From positions 124,001-188,000 of the forward strand of contig NZ_VUOS01000015.1 of assembly GCF_009829325.1 (NCBI RefSeq): a stretch of DNA of 64,000 bases, in the 5' to 3' direction. A program made the translations under genes and the position numbers. The notes beneath the pieces were generated by a model. That model was not told the origin of the DNA. It ran no database searches and saw only the letters and a list, made by a program, of their open reading frames with translations. The DNA is from Nocardia sp. CY41. Lineage in GTDB: Bacteria; Actinomycetota; Actinomycetes; Mycobacteriales; Mycobacteriaceae. Positions 8,538 to 16,718 of the stretch are shown here, piece by piece (within the stretch, counting starts at the first letter, position 1; every line of letters starts with the position of its first letter).

Positions 8538-9458
8538 GTGGAGCGGATTCGTTCCCCCGGCGATATCGGAGAAAACGTGGCAGACGACAGGACCGGACAG
8601 GACGTGGCCCGGCCAGGTTCCCGCGCCGTCGAGCGCAGTTCGGATGTCGAACAGCGGCAGATCAGCAACGAGGCACGGCTGATCCGCGGCGTGTTCCGGG
8701 CGGCAGGCGTGGCCGCGGGCACCGTTGTGCGCGGAAGCCAGTGGGCGGTCGGCACGACCTACGAGGTCACCAGGGAGATCACCCAGGCGGCGCTGGACGG
8801 GGAGTCCTCGGCCGAGATCGCCGAGCGGACCGGAAACGCGTTGCGCTCCATCGCCCGCAGCGCGCTCGGCGTCACCGAGGGCTCGGTCCGGGAAATCGTC
8901 AGCTACGTCCCGACGTCCAACGGCCCGACGTCGTCGCAGCAGGCGCTGACCGTCGGCCCCTACCTGCGCTCGGCGAGCACCGAGGAGCTGCGCCGCCGCG
9001 GCGACGCGCTGCTGGCCAGGTCCGCCGACGTCTACTTCACCGAGGACGTGCACCCCGCCTACGACCGCATCCTCGACGAGCTGGCGCCCGACGAGGCGCG
9101 CATCCTGCGCTTCATGGCGCTCAACGGGCCGCAGCCGTCGGTCGACGTGCGCACCAACCGTCCACTGGGGATCGGCTCGGAGCTGGTGCAGGGTGATCTC
9201 ACCTCGGTGCCCGAGCAGGCCGGCGTGCGCTATCCGGATCGCGCGCGGTCCTACCTGATCAACCTCAACCGCCTCGGGCTCACGCTGACCTCGGACGATC
9301 CGGTGGTGCTGAGCCGGTACATGGTGCTCGAGGTGCAGCCGGTGGTGGAGGCGGCGCTGAAGAAGGCGGGCCGGGCGCCGAAGATCGTCCGCAAGAGTCT
9401 TCGGCTGACCGAGTTCGGCGAGGACTTCTGCCGCACCTGCTTCACGATCGGCAGCTGA
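8538..9458 (+). CDS. Abi-alpha/DUF4393-like protein, paralogue 2
   Basis: Protein of 306 residues that aligns along most of its length with the gene at 6178-7071: SQWAVGTTYEVT versus TSWGVGTAVGVT, the shared block HPAYDRILDELAPDEARILRFMALNGPQP, LINLNRLGLT, and a terminal LTEFGEDFCRTC. It therefore belongs to the same Abi-alpha family. GTG 8538 has AAGGGGAAG upstream; GTG 8577 (after GGAGAA) is a second possible start. It is transcribed divergently from the DUF445/paralogue-1 operon, so the three genes form a symmetrical unit. Function is not established. Confidence 0.75.
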   Translation: MERIRSPGDIGENVADDRTGQDVARPGSRAVERSSDVEQRQISNEARLIRGVFRAAGVAAGTVVRGSQWAVGTTYEVTREITQAALDGESSAEIAERTGNALRSIARSALGVTEGSVREIVSYVPTSNGPTSSQQALTVGPYLRSASTEELRRRGDALLARSADVYFTEDVHPAYDRILDELAPDEARILRFMALNGPQPSVDVRTNRPLGIGSELVQGDLTSVPEQAGVRYPDRARSYLINLNRLGLTLTSDDPVVLSRYMVLEVQPVVEAALKKAGRAPKIVRKSLRLTEFGEDFCRTCFTIGS

Positions 9459-9556
9459 CGCCGCGGAGTTGATCTTCGTCGGAAGATTCGCCGCACCGTG
9501 ATAGCAATCTGATACATCTCTCCCAATCCGGCACTCGGGATGGGATTGTTGAGGGT

Positions 9557-10441
9557 ATGGATCAGCGAAACGGCGGGCAGGGGCGCGGCGACCCCGGTGT
9601 GGGCATCGCTGGGCAAGCGCGTAACGAATGGGACACGGGCTCAGGTGGGCAGGGGCGCGACGACCCGGGCTTTCCCCCGGACGAGCGCGGCGGCGTCGAC
9701 CTCGATCCGGGTGCATCGGAGCAGGACGAGCGAGAGCGTGACATCGACCCGGTCGGCCCCGAACGCAGTCGCAGCCAGCGGGCGACCGGCACGGGTGAGC
9801 GGGATCCGGACGACCTGCGCGCCGATGATCGACTGCGGTTCGACGCGGGACCGATCGACTTCGGGCAGGTGCGCGACGATCCGCGGCCGCGCGGCCGCGG
9901 CGAGGAGCCCGAGCTTGACGACGTCGCGGCGATCTCCCGGCTGAAGTACCGGTACCTGCGCACCCTCGACACCAAATCATGGGATGAATTTGCCGACACC
10001 ATGATCCCCGAGGCCACCGCGACCTACAGCGAATACCTGCAGTTCGAATCGCGCGAGGCGTTCATCGCGTTCATGCGCAACACGCTCGGGCCGCACGTGA
10101 TCACCGAGCATCGCTGTGACCATCCGGAGATCGATGTCGACGGCGACACCGCCACCGGCACCTGGTACCTCGCCGACACGGTCCTCATCCCGGGCCACAA
10201 CATGCTGCTGCGTGGCGCGGCCTTCTACACCGACCGCTACGTCCGCTGCGACGACCGGCGCTGGCGGATCTCGCACACCGGCTACGAACGCACCTACGAG
10301 GTGGTGCTCTCCCTCAGCGATCTGCCCAGCCTGCGCTTGACCTCCAGCCGCTGGGGCCTGATCGCGCGCGAAGACGGGATCGCCGCCATCCAACGCGACC
10401 CCGGCACCGCGCCGCTGCGGCCGGACTCCGAGGCCGGCTGA
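9557..10441 (+). CDS. NTF2-like/SnoaL protein with disordered N-terminal extension
   Basis: 294 residues. The C-terminal ~165 residues form a SnoaL-type NTF2 fold: DVAAISRLKYRYLRTLDTKSWDEF, then TATYSEYLQFESREAF, DGDTATGTWYLAD and RRWRISHTGYER, as in the family annotated as nuclear-transport-factor-2-like or bile-acid-dehydratase-like. The N-terminal ~125 residues are different: very rich in Asp, Arg, Gly and Glu, without hydrophobic core, and with a repeated GGQGR(G/D)DPG motif near residues 6 and 30. This extension is probably unstructured. The ATG at 9557 follows GAGGGT; a start closer to the domain cannot be excluded. Enzymatic role unknown. Confidence 0.72.
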   Translation: MDQRNGGQGRGDPGVGIAGQARNEWDTGSGGQGRDDPGFPPDERGGVDLDPGASEQDERERDIDPVGPERSRSQRATGTGERDPDDLRADDRLRFDAGPIDFGQVRDDPRPRGRGEEPELDDVAAISRLKYRYLRTLDTKSWDEFADTMIPEATATYSEYLQFESREAFIAFMRNTLGPHVITEHRCDHPEIDVDGDTATGTWYLADTVLIPGHNMLLRGAAFYTDRYVRCDDRRWRISHTGYERTYEVVLSLSDLPSLRLTSSRWGLIAREDGIAAIQRDPGTAPLRPDSEAG

Positions 10442-10442
10442 C

Positions 10443-12086
10443 TCAGTCGGCGGTGGCCACCAGGGGCTCCAAGGTGAGCGCCGGGTGCTCCTTCTCGATG
10501 TATTGCAGTCGCCACTTGTCGCTGAACAGCGCCAGCAGCGCACCGTCTGAGCGGGTGAAGACCTCCACCCCGCGCTGCCGCCCGAGTTCCTCCGCCGACG
10601 CGGCGTCGGTGCGCCGGGCCAGCGTGTAGCCGAGGTGCTCCATCGTGGTCTCCACGTTGAACTCCGTGAGCATGCGCGCGGTCACTACTTCGAACTGCAT
10701 CGGGCCGACGGCCGCCAGCACCGGCGAGGCGTCGCCGCGGATGTCGTTGCGCAGCACCTGTACGACGCCCTCGGAGTCGAGCTGATCCACCGCCTTGCGG
10801 AACTGCTTGTATTTGCCCGCGGTGCGGGCCCGCAGCACGGCGAAATGTTCCGGCGCGAACGACGGGATCGGCGGGAACTCGACCTTCTTGTCCACGAACA
10901 GCGTGTGTCCCGGAGCCAGCGCCGTCGCGTTCACCAGGCCCACCACGTCACCGGGGTAGGCGGTGTCGACGGTGGCGCGCTCACGGCCGAACACGGTGAG
11001 GGCGTACTTGGTGGCGAACGGCCGCCCGGTCTGCGCGTGGGTGACCACCATGCCGCGTTCGAACTCGCCCGACACGATCCGCATGAACGCGAGGCGGTCG
11101 CGGTGGGCGGCGTCCATGCCCGCCTGCACCTTGAACACCACCGCGCTGAACGGATCGCCGGTCTCGCGCGGCTTGCCCTCGATGTCGGGCCGCGGCCCGG
11201 GGGCGGGCGCGAGCGCGACCAGGGTCTCCAGCAACTGCCGCACGCCGAAGTTCAGCATCGCGGAGGCGTAGATGACCGGCGAGGTCTGCCCGGCGAGGAA
11301 CAACTCCTGATCGTGGTCCTGGCCCGTGGCCGAGAGCAGCTCGCTCTCCTCCGCGGCCGTGGTCCACGGCTCGCCTTCGCGCGCCTCGGCGGCCTCGGGG
11401 GTGAGCGACTCCTCGGGCGCGATGGTCGCGCCGCCCGCGGTGCGGGTGAAGTGGATATATTCGAGCGCCGCGCCGTCCGGGCCGCGGCGCAGCAGACCGC
11501 GGAAGTCTCCCGCGATGCCGACCGGGAGGAACAGCGGAGTGGGGGTGAGGCCGATCCGCTCGTTGATCTCGTCGAGCAGTTCCAGGGGCGCCCGGCCCGG
11601 CCGGTCCCACTTGTTGATCACGGTGATCACCGGGATGCCCCGGTGACGGCAGACCTGGAACAGCTTCAGTGTCTGCGGCTCCAAGCCCTTGGCCGCGTCG
11701 ATCAGCATCACCGCGGCGTCGACGGCGGTGAGCACCCGGTAGGTGTCCTCGGAGAAGTCGGAGTGCCCGGGGGTGTCGACCAGGTTGATGACGCTGTCCA
11801 CGTCCGAGCCCGCGGCCCGGTAGTTGAACTGCAGCGCGGTCGAGCTGACCGAGATGCCGCGCGCCTTCTCCATCTCCATCCAGTCCGAGACGGTGGACTT
11901 GCGCCCGGCCTTGCCGTGGATCGCGCCCGCCTCGGAGATCATCCTCGCGTGCAGGGCCAGCGCCTCGGTGAGCGTGGACTTGCCCGCGTCGGGATGGGAG
12001 ATCACCGCGAACGTGCGCCGGCGGGCTACCTCGGCGGGCAACCCGCGGGATGCGGGCGCGACAACACCCTCAGGGGAGGCGCTCAA
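10443..12086 (-). CDS. prfC: Peptide chain release factor 3
   Basis: Ribosomal GTPase that recycles RF1/RF2 after termination. G motifs are visible: SHPDAGKST (G1), DTPGHSDF (G3) and NKWD (G4), with the RF3-type switch region MEKARGISVSSTALQF. Length about 547 residues with a TTG start at 12084-12086, ten bases after GAAAGG; the frame is open to 12125 but the extra residues are not family-like, so the start is uncertain. The end at 10443 lies next to the convergent NTF2-like gene, one base after its stop. Confidence 0.93.
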   Translation of the reverse strand: MSASPEGVVAPASRGLPAEVARRRTFAVISHPDAGKSTLTEALALHARMISEAGAIHGKAGRKSTVSDWMEMEKARGISVSSTALQFNYRAAGSDVDSVINLVDTPGHSDFSEDTYRVLTAVDAAVMLIDAAKGLEPQTLKLFQVCRHRGIPVITVINKWDRPGRAPLELLDEINERIGLTPTPLFLPVGIAGDFRGLLRRGPDGAALEYIHFTRTAGGATIAPEESLTPEAAEAREGEPWTTAAEESELLSATGQDHDQELFLAGQTSPVIYASAMLNFGVRQLLETLVALAPAPGPRPDIEGKPRETGDPFSAVVFKVQAGMDAAHRDRLAFMRIVSGEFERGMVVTHAQTGRPFATKYALTVFGRERATVDTAYPGDVVGLVNATALAPGHTLFVDKKVEFPPIPSFAPEHFAVLRARTAGKYKQFRKAVDQLDSEGVVQVLRNDIRGDASPVLAAVGPMQFEVVTARMLTEFNVETTMEHLGYTLARRTDAASAEELGRQRGVEVFTRSDGALLALFSDKWRLQYIEKEHPALTLEPLVATAD

Positions 12087-12389
12087 CGCAAGACAACCTT
12101 TCGCAGACGACCGATCGGCAACCACGCCAGCGTACGCGACGCGCGCGAGCGCCGGCCGAACCGCCGGTGACCACCCGATTCAAAGACGGCCCCGGCGCTG
12201 GGGTATGGTGTTCGGGTTGTCTCGGCGAGGGTGTCCGCAGACCAGTTTTGCGACACCGTGATCGACGCGGCGCGGCTTCCGGCCGTCCCTGTTCGGTCTT
12301 CGCCCCGACGAATAGACCCTCCCGTCAGGTGTGCGGAACCCCTGACGTGTAACTGACAGCCCGGAAGAGCCGTAGGAGTAGATCCAGTC
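12087..12389. other. Divergent promoter/leader region between prfC and rplY
   Basis: About 300 bases with no gene. It must hold the promoters of both prfC and rplY. A short inverted repeat, GTCAGG...CCTGAC, lies just before the rplY start region and could form a leader hairpin. No known riboswitch is recognised. Confidence 0.5.
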
Positions 12390-12992
12390 ATGTCCGACGT
12401 CAACCTTCTCGAAGCATCCGTACGCACCGAGTTCGGCAAGGGCGCTGCCCGCCGCACCCGGCGTGCGGGCAACGTCCCGGCCGTGCTGTACGGCCACCAG
12501 GCCGACCCGCAGCATCTCTCGGTGAACGCCCAGGCCTTCGCCGCCATCCTGCGCGAGCACGGCACCAACGCGGTGCTGAACCTGGTCATCGACGGCAAGA
12601 AGCAGCTCGCGCTGACCAAGTCCGTCGTGGTGCACCCGATCCGCCGCTACATCGAGCACGCCGACCTGCTGATCATCAAGCGCGGCGAGAAGGTCACCGC
12701 CGACGTGAACGTCACCATCACCGGCGACGCCGCTCCCGGCACCCTGGTCACCCAGGAGGCCACCACCGTCTCCGTCGAGGCCGACGCGCTGAAGCTGCCC
12801 GAGGCCATCGAGGTCTCCGTCGATGGCGTCGAGGCGGGCACCCAGATCACCGCGGGCGCGCTGCAGCTGCCCGAGGGCGTCGACCTGGCCGCCGACGCGG
12901 AGACCCTGATCGTCAACGTGATCGCCGCCCCGGCCGCCGAGCCCGTCGAGGGTGAGGGCGCTGCCGAGGCCGAGGGCGAGAGCGCTGAGTAG
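12390..12992 (+). CDS. rplY: 50S ribosomal protein L25, CTC type
   Basis: 5S-rRNA-binding ribosomal protein of the long (general stress protein CTC) form, 200 residues. The N-terminal L25 domain starts SDVNLLEASVRTEFGKGAARR; the C-terminal beta domain follows (VTADVNVTITGDAAPG...), and the tail is rich in Ala/Glu, a common trait of the actinobacterial form. Upstream AGGAG is well placed before ATG 12390. The next gene, pth, overlaps its 3' end, so the two are co-translated. The same pair is adjacent in mycobacteria. Confidence 0.95.
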   Translation: MSDVNLLEASVRTEFGKGAARRTRRAGNVPAVLYGHQADPQHLSVNAQAFAAILREHGTNAVLNLVIDGKKQLALTKSVVVHPIRRYIEHADLLIIKRGEKVTADVNVTITGDAAPGTLVTQEATTVSVEADALKLPEAIEVSVDGVEAGTQITAGALQLPEGVDLAADAETLIVNVIAAPAAEPVEGEGAAEAEGESAE

Positions 12993-13572
12993 TACCGAAT
13001 CGTCCGCCGGGCCCGCGCTGGTCGTCGGACTGGGCAATCCCGGTCCCGAGTACGAGCGCACCCGGCACAATGTCGGTTTCCTGGTCGCCGACGTGCTCGC
13101 CGAGCGCGTCGGCGGCCGTTTCGGTGTGCACAAGAAATCCGGCGCCGACCTGCTGCAGGCGCGGCTGGACGGGCGTCAGGTGCTGATCGCCAAGCCGCGG
13201 TCGTTCATGAACCTGTCCGGGCGGCCGGTGGCCGCGCTGGCGAAATTCTTCTCCGTGCCGCCGACCGAGGTGATCGTCGTGCACGACGAACTCGACCTGC
13301 CGTTCGGCGCGATCCGGCTCAAGCGCGGCGGCGGCGAGGGCGGGCACAACGGTCTTCGCTCCGTGTCCTCCGCCCTGACCACCAAGGACTACCTGCGCAC
13401 CCGGATCGGCATCGGCCGCCCGCCGGGCCGCCAGGATCCGGCCGACTACGTGCTGAAGCCGTTCTCGGCGCCGGAGCGCAAAGAGGTCCCGGTGATCGTC
13501 GAGCAGGCCGCCGACGCGGTGGAATTGCTGCTGCGCGTGGGTCTGGAGACCGCGCAGAACCAATTGCACTGA
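12952..13572 (+). CDS. pth: Peptidyl-tRNA hydrolase
   Basis: Releases tRNA from peptidyl-tRNAs that drop off ribosomes. The catalytic region is intact: LVVGLGNPGPEYERTRHN with the essential His, SFMNLSG, HDELDLPFG with the Asp, and GGHNGLRS. The first in-frame standard start is GTG 12952, giving 206 residues and a 41-base overlap with rplY. Family alignment would place the true N terminus close to residue 10-20, and no ATG/GTG/TTG exists there; a CTG at 12985 is a possible alternative. The coding assignment is firm, the start is not. Confidence 0.93.
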   Translation: MRALPRPRARALSSTESSAGPALVVGLGNPGPEYERTRHNVGFLVADVLAERVGGRFGVHKKSGADLLQARLDGRQVLIAKPRSFMNLSGRPVAALAKFFSVPPTEVIVVHDELDLPFGAIRLKRGGGEGGHNGLRSVSSALTTKDYLRTRIGIGRPPGRQDPADYVLKPFSAPERKEVPVIVEQAADAVELLLRVGLETAQNQLH

Positions 13573-13602
13573 GCGCCTTCGTCGCCACGAGGCGCCGGGC
13601 GG

Positions 13603-15255
13603 TCAGCCGCGGGGCAGATGCATCGCTGTCGCGGCCCTGCGCAGCTTGCCGGAGGAGGTCTTCGGCAGTGCGCCGGGGCCGAGCACGGTGACGGTGCGCG
13701 GCCGGGCGCCGACCTCCGCGAATACCGAGTGCACGATCTCGCGCTCGATCCGTTTGACCTCGTCGGGGTCCTGGTGGCTGCCGCTCTCCACCACGACGGC
13801 GAAACTCTCCCGCTGATGACCCGCGTCCAGGCGCACCGCCACCGCGTTGCCGGGCCGGACGCCGCGCACCCTCGTCGCCGCGCGCTCGATGTCGGTGGGG
13901 TAGATGTTGCGGCCGCCCATGATGATCACGTCTTTGATCCGGCCGCACACCACGATCAGCCCCTCGTCGGTGAAGTAGCCGATGTCGCCGGTGTCCAGCC
14001 AGCCCTCGGCGTCCTGGGCCGATTGGAATCCGTGCACCGTCACATAGCCGGAAGTGACCGCGGGACCGCGCAATTCGATCACGCCCACGGAGCGGGCGGG
14101 CAGCGGTTGACGCTCGTTGTCGACGATCCGGCCCTCCAGTTGGTCGACCAGATAGCCGAGTGTGGGCAACCTGCGGATGTGGGCGGGCTGGCCGTGCTCT
14201 ACCGGCACGGGTACCGCTTTGCCGATCGCCTCGAGCAGGTCGGCATCGATCACGTCGACCACCTGTCCGTGCCCGGGATCGGGAATCGACACGGCCAGCG
14301 TGGTCTCGGCCATGCCGTAGACCGGAGTGAGGGCCATCGGGTTGAGCCCGAACCGTTTGCCCGCCTCGGCCAAGGCGTCCATGGTGTCCGGATCCACCGG
14401 TTCGGCGCCGTTCCACATGTAGCGGACGCTGCTGAGGTCGAACGCGCCGTCGTCGGCCTGCCGCAGCCGCCGGGCCAGCAGGGAATAGGCGAAATTCGGT
14501 GCGGCGGTGACGGTCCCGCGGTACTTGCTGATCAGCTCGGCCCACAGCAGCGGCCTGGTGAGGAAGTCCAGCGGTGTCACGCACACCACTTCCGCGCCGA
14601 ATTGCATGGGGACGCTGAGGAACCCGACCATGCCCATGTCGTGGAACAGGGGCAGCCAGCTGACCATCACGTCGTCGTCGAGCTGGAATTTCACCCGGTT
14701 GAACATGGCGTAGGCGTTGACGTAGAAGTTCTCGTGCGTGATCCGTACCGCCTTGGGCGAGCCGGTCGAACCGGAGGTCAACTGCTGCAGGGCGATATCG
14801 CTCTCGACGGTGGGTACCGGATCGACGTCGGGACCGTCGGGCAGCTGGTCGATGCGCACCACGGTGATGCCGCGTTCGCGCAGCAGCGGTTCGGCCGCCT
14901 CGAACGGCGCGCCCAGCACGACCGCGCGCGCTTCGATCATGGTCAGCACGGTCTCGGTGTCCCGCGCCCACACCACCAGATCGGTGCGCGGAGTCGGCTG
15001 GTGCAGCATGGTGATCGACCCGCCGCGCATCCAGACGGCTTGGCAGGCCGGGGCGATGTCGGCGGGCATGCCCGCGAGCACGCCCACCGCGTCGCCGTGC
15101 CCGATGCCCGCTTCGGCCAGCCCGCCCGCCATGCGCCGGGCGATCCGGTGGATTTCGGCCCAGGTGCGGCGCAGCGGTGCGCCCGGCTCGCCGGTCACCA
15201 GTCCGCGTACGGAGGTCTGTGCGGTTGCGTACATCTCGTCGGTGAACCTGCTCAA
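13603..15255 (-). CDS. Fatty-acyl-AMP ligase (Pks16/FadD-like)
   Basis: ANL-superfamily adenylating enzyme of 550 residues that activates a fatty acid with ATP. Motifs seen: LTSGSTGSPKAV (A3), WLPLFHDMGMVG and AAPNFAY, both characteristic of the FAAL branch rather than CoA ligases, YLVD..., WLDTGDIGYF (A7), GRIKDVIIMGGRNIYPTDIE, and the C-terminal Lys in LPKTSSGKL. TTG start 15253-15255 is eight bases after AGGAG. Its position beside pth matches M. tuberculosis pks16 (Rv1013). In this genus such ligases load fatty acids onto carrier proteins; the partner is not in the window. CoA-ligase activity cannot be fully excluded. Confidence 0.85.
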   Translation of the reverse strand: MSRFTDEMYATAQTSVRGLVTGEPGAPLRRTWAEIHRIARRMAGGLAEAGIGHGDAVGVLAGMPADIAPACQAVWMRGGSITMLHQPTPRTDLVVWARDTETVLTMIEARAVVLGAPFEAAEPLLRERGITVVRIDQLPDGPDVDPVPTVESDIALQQLTSGSTGSPKAVRITHENFYVNAYAMFNRVKFQLDDDVMVSWLPLFHDMGMVGFLSVPMQFGAEVVCVTPLDFLTRPLLWAELISKYRGTVTAAPNFAYSLLARRLRQADDGAFDLSSVRYMWNGAEPVDPDTMDALAEAGKRFGLNPMALTPVYGMAETTLAVSIPDPGHGQVVDVIDADLLEAIGKAVPVPVEHGQPAHIRRLPTLGYLVDQLEGRIVDNERQPLPARSVGVIELRGPAVTSGYVTVHGFQSAQDAEGWLDTGDIGYFTDEGLIVVCGRIKDVIIMGGRNIYPTDIERAATRVRGVRPGNAVAVRLDAGHQRESFAVVVESGSHQDPDEVKRIEREIVHSVFAEVGARPRTVTVLGPGALPKTSSGKLRRAATAMHLPRG

Positions 15256-15353
15256 AGTCCCAACTCCTCTTCACCAACCGTTGCCGGGATCCGGCCTCCC
15301 CCAACTATCACGCCATAGTGACTCAGCGTTAACCCCATTTCCAGGGGCGCAGG

Positions 15354-16025
15354 TCAGCGGCGTGAAATCACGCCCGAAAAGGTCGCGGCGTAGCGATCGA
15401 CGTAGCACCTGCCCGATCGTGCGGCGAGTTCGCGCATGAGCTCGTCGGTCGCGGCGCGCACCGTCTGTCGTTGCTCGGCGGGTGGGTAGCGGCGCGGCGC
15501 GGCGAACTCGATGCGCACTTCGGCGAACCGCAGCAGGCGGCTGCCGCGCGGATTCACCCGGTCGGTGCCGGAGAGCGTCACCGGAACCACCGGCGCGCCC
15601 GTGGCCATGGCGACCCGCACCGCGCCGGTGCGTCCGCGATAGATCCGCCCGTCCGGTGAACGGGTGCCTTCGGGATGGATCGCCCAGACTCCGCCGTCCT
15701 CGAGGATGCGGGTGGCCGCGGCCAACGCCGCGGCGGCCGCCTCCCCGCCGGTCCGATCGACGGGGACCTGTCCGGACACCGAGTAGAACCAGCGGTTGAA
15801 CCGTCCGCGCACGCCTTTGCCGGTGAAGTACTCCTGTTTCGCGAGGAACGTGACGCGCCGGGGCACGACCAGCGCGAGGTACAGCGAATCGATCATGGCG
15901 AGGTGATTGGCCGCGATGATCACCGGCCCGGTCCGCGGAATGTGCTCCAGCCCTGTGACGTCGGGCCTGCCGAGCAGCCGCAGCAGTGGGCCGAGCAAGA
16001 CATATTTGAACAGTGCGTACCACAT
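15354..16025 (-). CDS. PlsC-type 1-acylglycerol-3-phosphate acyltransferase
   Basis: Membrane-associated acyltransferase of 223 residues. The catalytic NH-x4-D box is NHLAMID (about residues 40-46) and the substrate box is PEGTRS. A short hydrophobic N terminus (FKYVLLGPLLRLLG) suits membrane anchoring. ATG 16023-16025 has GGAGG six bases upstream. It faces a TetR gene across a gap holding three copies of a palindromic operator, so its expression is probably repressed by that regulator. Role: phosphatidic acid or related lipid synthesis; the acyl donor cannot be told. Confidence 0.87.
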   Translation of the reverse strand: MWYALFKYVLLGPLLRLLGRPDVTGLEHIPRTGPVIIAANHLAMIDSLYLALVVPRRVTFLAKQEYFTGKGVRGRFNRWFYSVSGQVPVDRTGGEAAAAALAAATRILEDGGVWAIHPEGTRSPDGRIYRGRTGAVRVAMATGAPVVPVTLSGTDRVNPRGSRLLRFAEVRIEFAAPRRYPPAEQRQTVRAATDELMRELAARSGRCYVDRYAATFSGVISRR

Positions 16026-16048
16026 GAAGACCTCCGGGAGCCGAGTGC

Positions 16049-16131
16049 GTAGACACTGTCTACCCGATCTTGTAGACACTGTCTACGGCCGGGTGCGCCC
16101 GCGGTCGCGGGCAGGCGTAGACAATGTCCGC
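16049..16131. promoter_or_regulatory. Triple TetR operator between plsC-like and tetR genes
   Basis: GTAGACACTGTCTAC, a perfect palindrome with 7-bp arms around a single base, occurs at 16049-16063 and again at 16072-16086, centres 23 bp apart. A third, degenerate copy (GTAGACAATGTCCGC) at 16117-16131 ends directly before the tetR start codon at 16132. The arrangement fits repression of the acyltransferase and autorepression. Confidence 0.75.
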
Positions 16132-16692
16132 ATGGCCGGGAGCGAGTCGTTGCGGGATCGACTGGTCGACGTGGGCGTCGACCTGCTCGAAGAGGTGAGG
16201 GCCGCCCATCTGGGTCTGCGCGCGATCACCCGGGCGGCGGGCGTCTCCCACGGCGCGCCGCGGCGATACTTCCCGACGCACCGCGCACTGCTCGCCGCCA
16301 TCGCGGCGCGCGGGTTCGCCGACCTGGAAGACCGGTTCGCGGCGGTGGAGGCCGAGTCGGCACGCGACCGTCTCGCGCGGATGAGCGCCGAATATCTCGA
16401 ATTCGCCGTGCGGCGTCCGGAGATGTTCACCCTGATGTTCCGGCACGACCTTCTGGAAGGTTCCGGCGAGAATCTGCGGTCGGTCAGCCTGCCGCTGTTC
16501 GCGCGGTTCGCCGAGTTGGTCGGCGCGGCGGCGGCCTCGGACGCGATCGACCCGCGCGACCGGGCTGTCGCCCTGTGGACCAACCTGCACGGTATCGCCA
16601 CGGCGCAGGCCAATCGCAGCCTGCGCCTGGTCGGGCCCGGCACCGACGCGGCGGCTCTGGTGGCCAGGGCGCTCACCGTGCACTTGGCCTGA
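16132..16692 (+). CDS. TetR-family transcriptional regulator
   Basis: 186-residue regulator. The HTH is LGLRAITRAAGVSHGAPRRYFPTHRALL (about residues 25-52, given in part), with GAPRRYF replacing the more usual GALYHHF. The remaining helices form the ligand/dimer domain. ATG 16132 is chosen because the operator abuts it. It is divergent from the PlsC-like gene and presumably responds to a lipid or acyl compound. It is followed by the convergent egtE-like gene 26 bases later. Confidence 0.9.
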   Translation: MAGSESLRDRLVDVGVDLLEEVRAAHLGLRAITRAAGVSHGAPRRYFPTHRALLAAIAARGFADLEDRFAAVEAESARDRLARMSAEYLEFAVRRPEMFTLMFRHDLLEGSGENLRSVSLPLFARFAELVGAAAASDAIDPRDRAVALWTNLHGIATAQANRSLRLVGPGTDAAALVARALTVHLA

Positions 16693-16718
16693 CTGTTCCG
16701 AGGCGCTCCCCGGGCGGT

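Noticed and set aside
13319..15304. 661-codon minus-strand open frame
   Set aside because: Out-of-frame shadow of the FAAL gene on the same strand.
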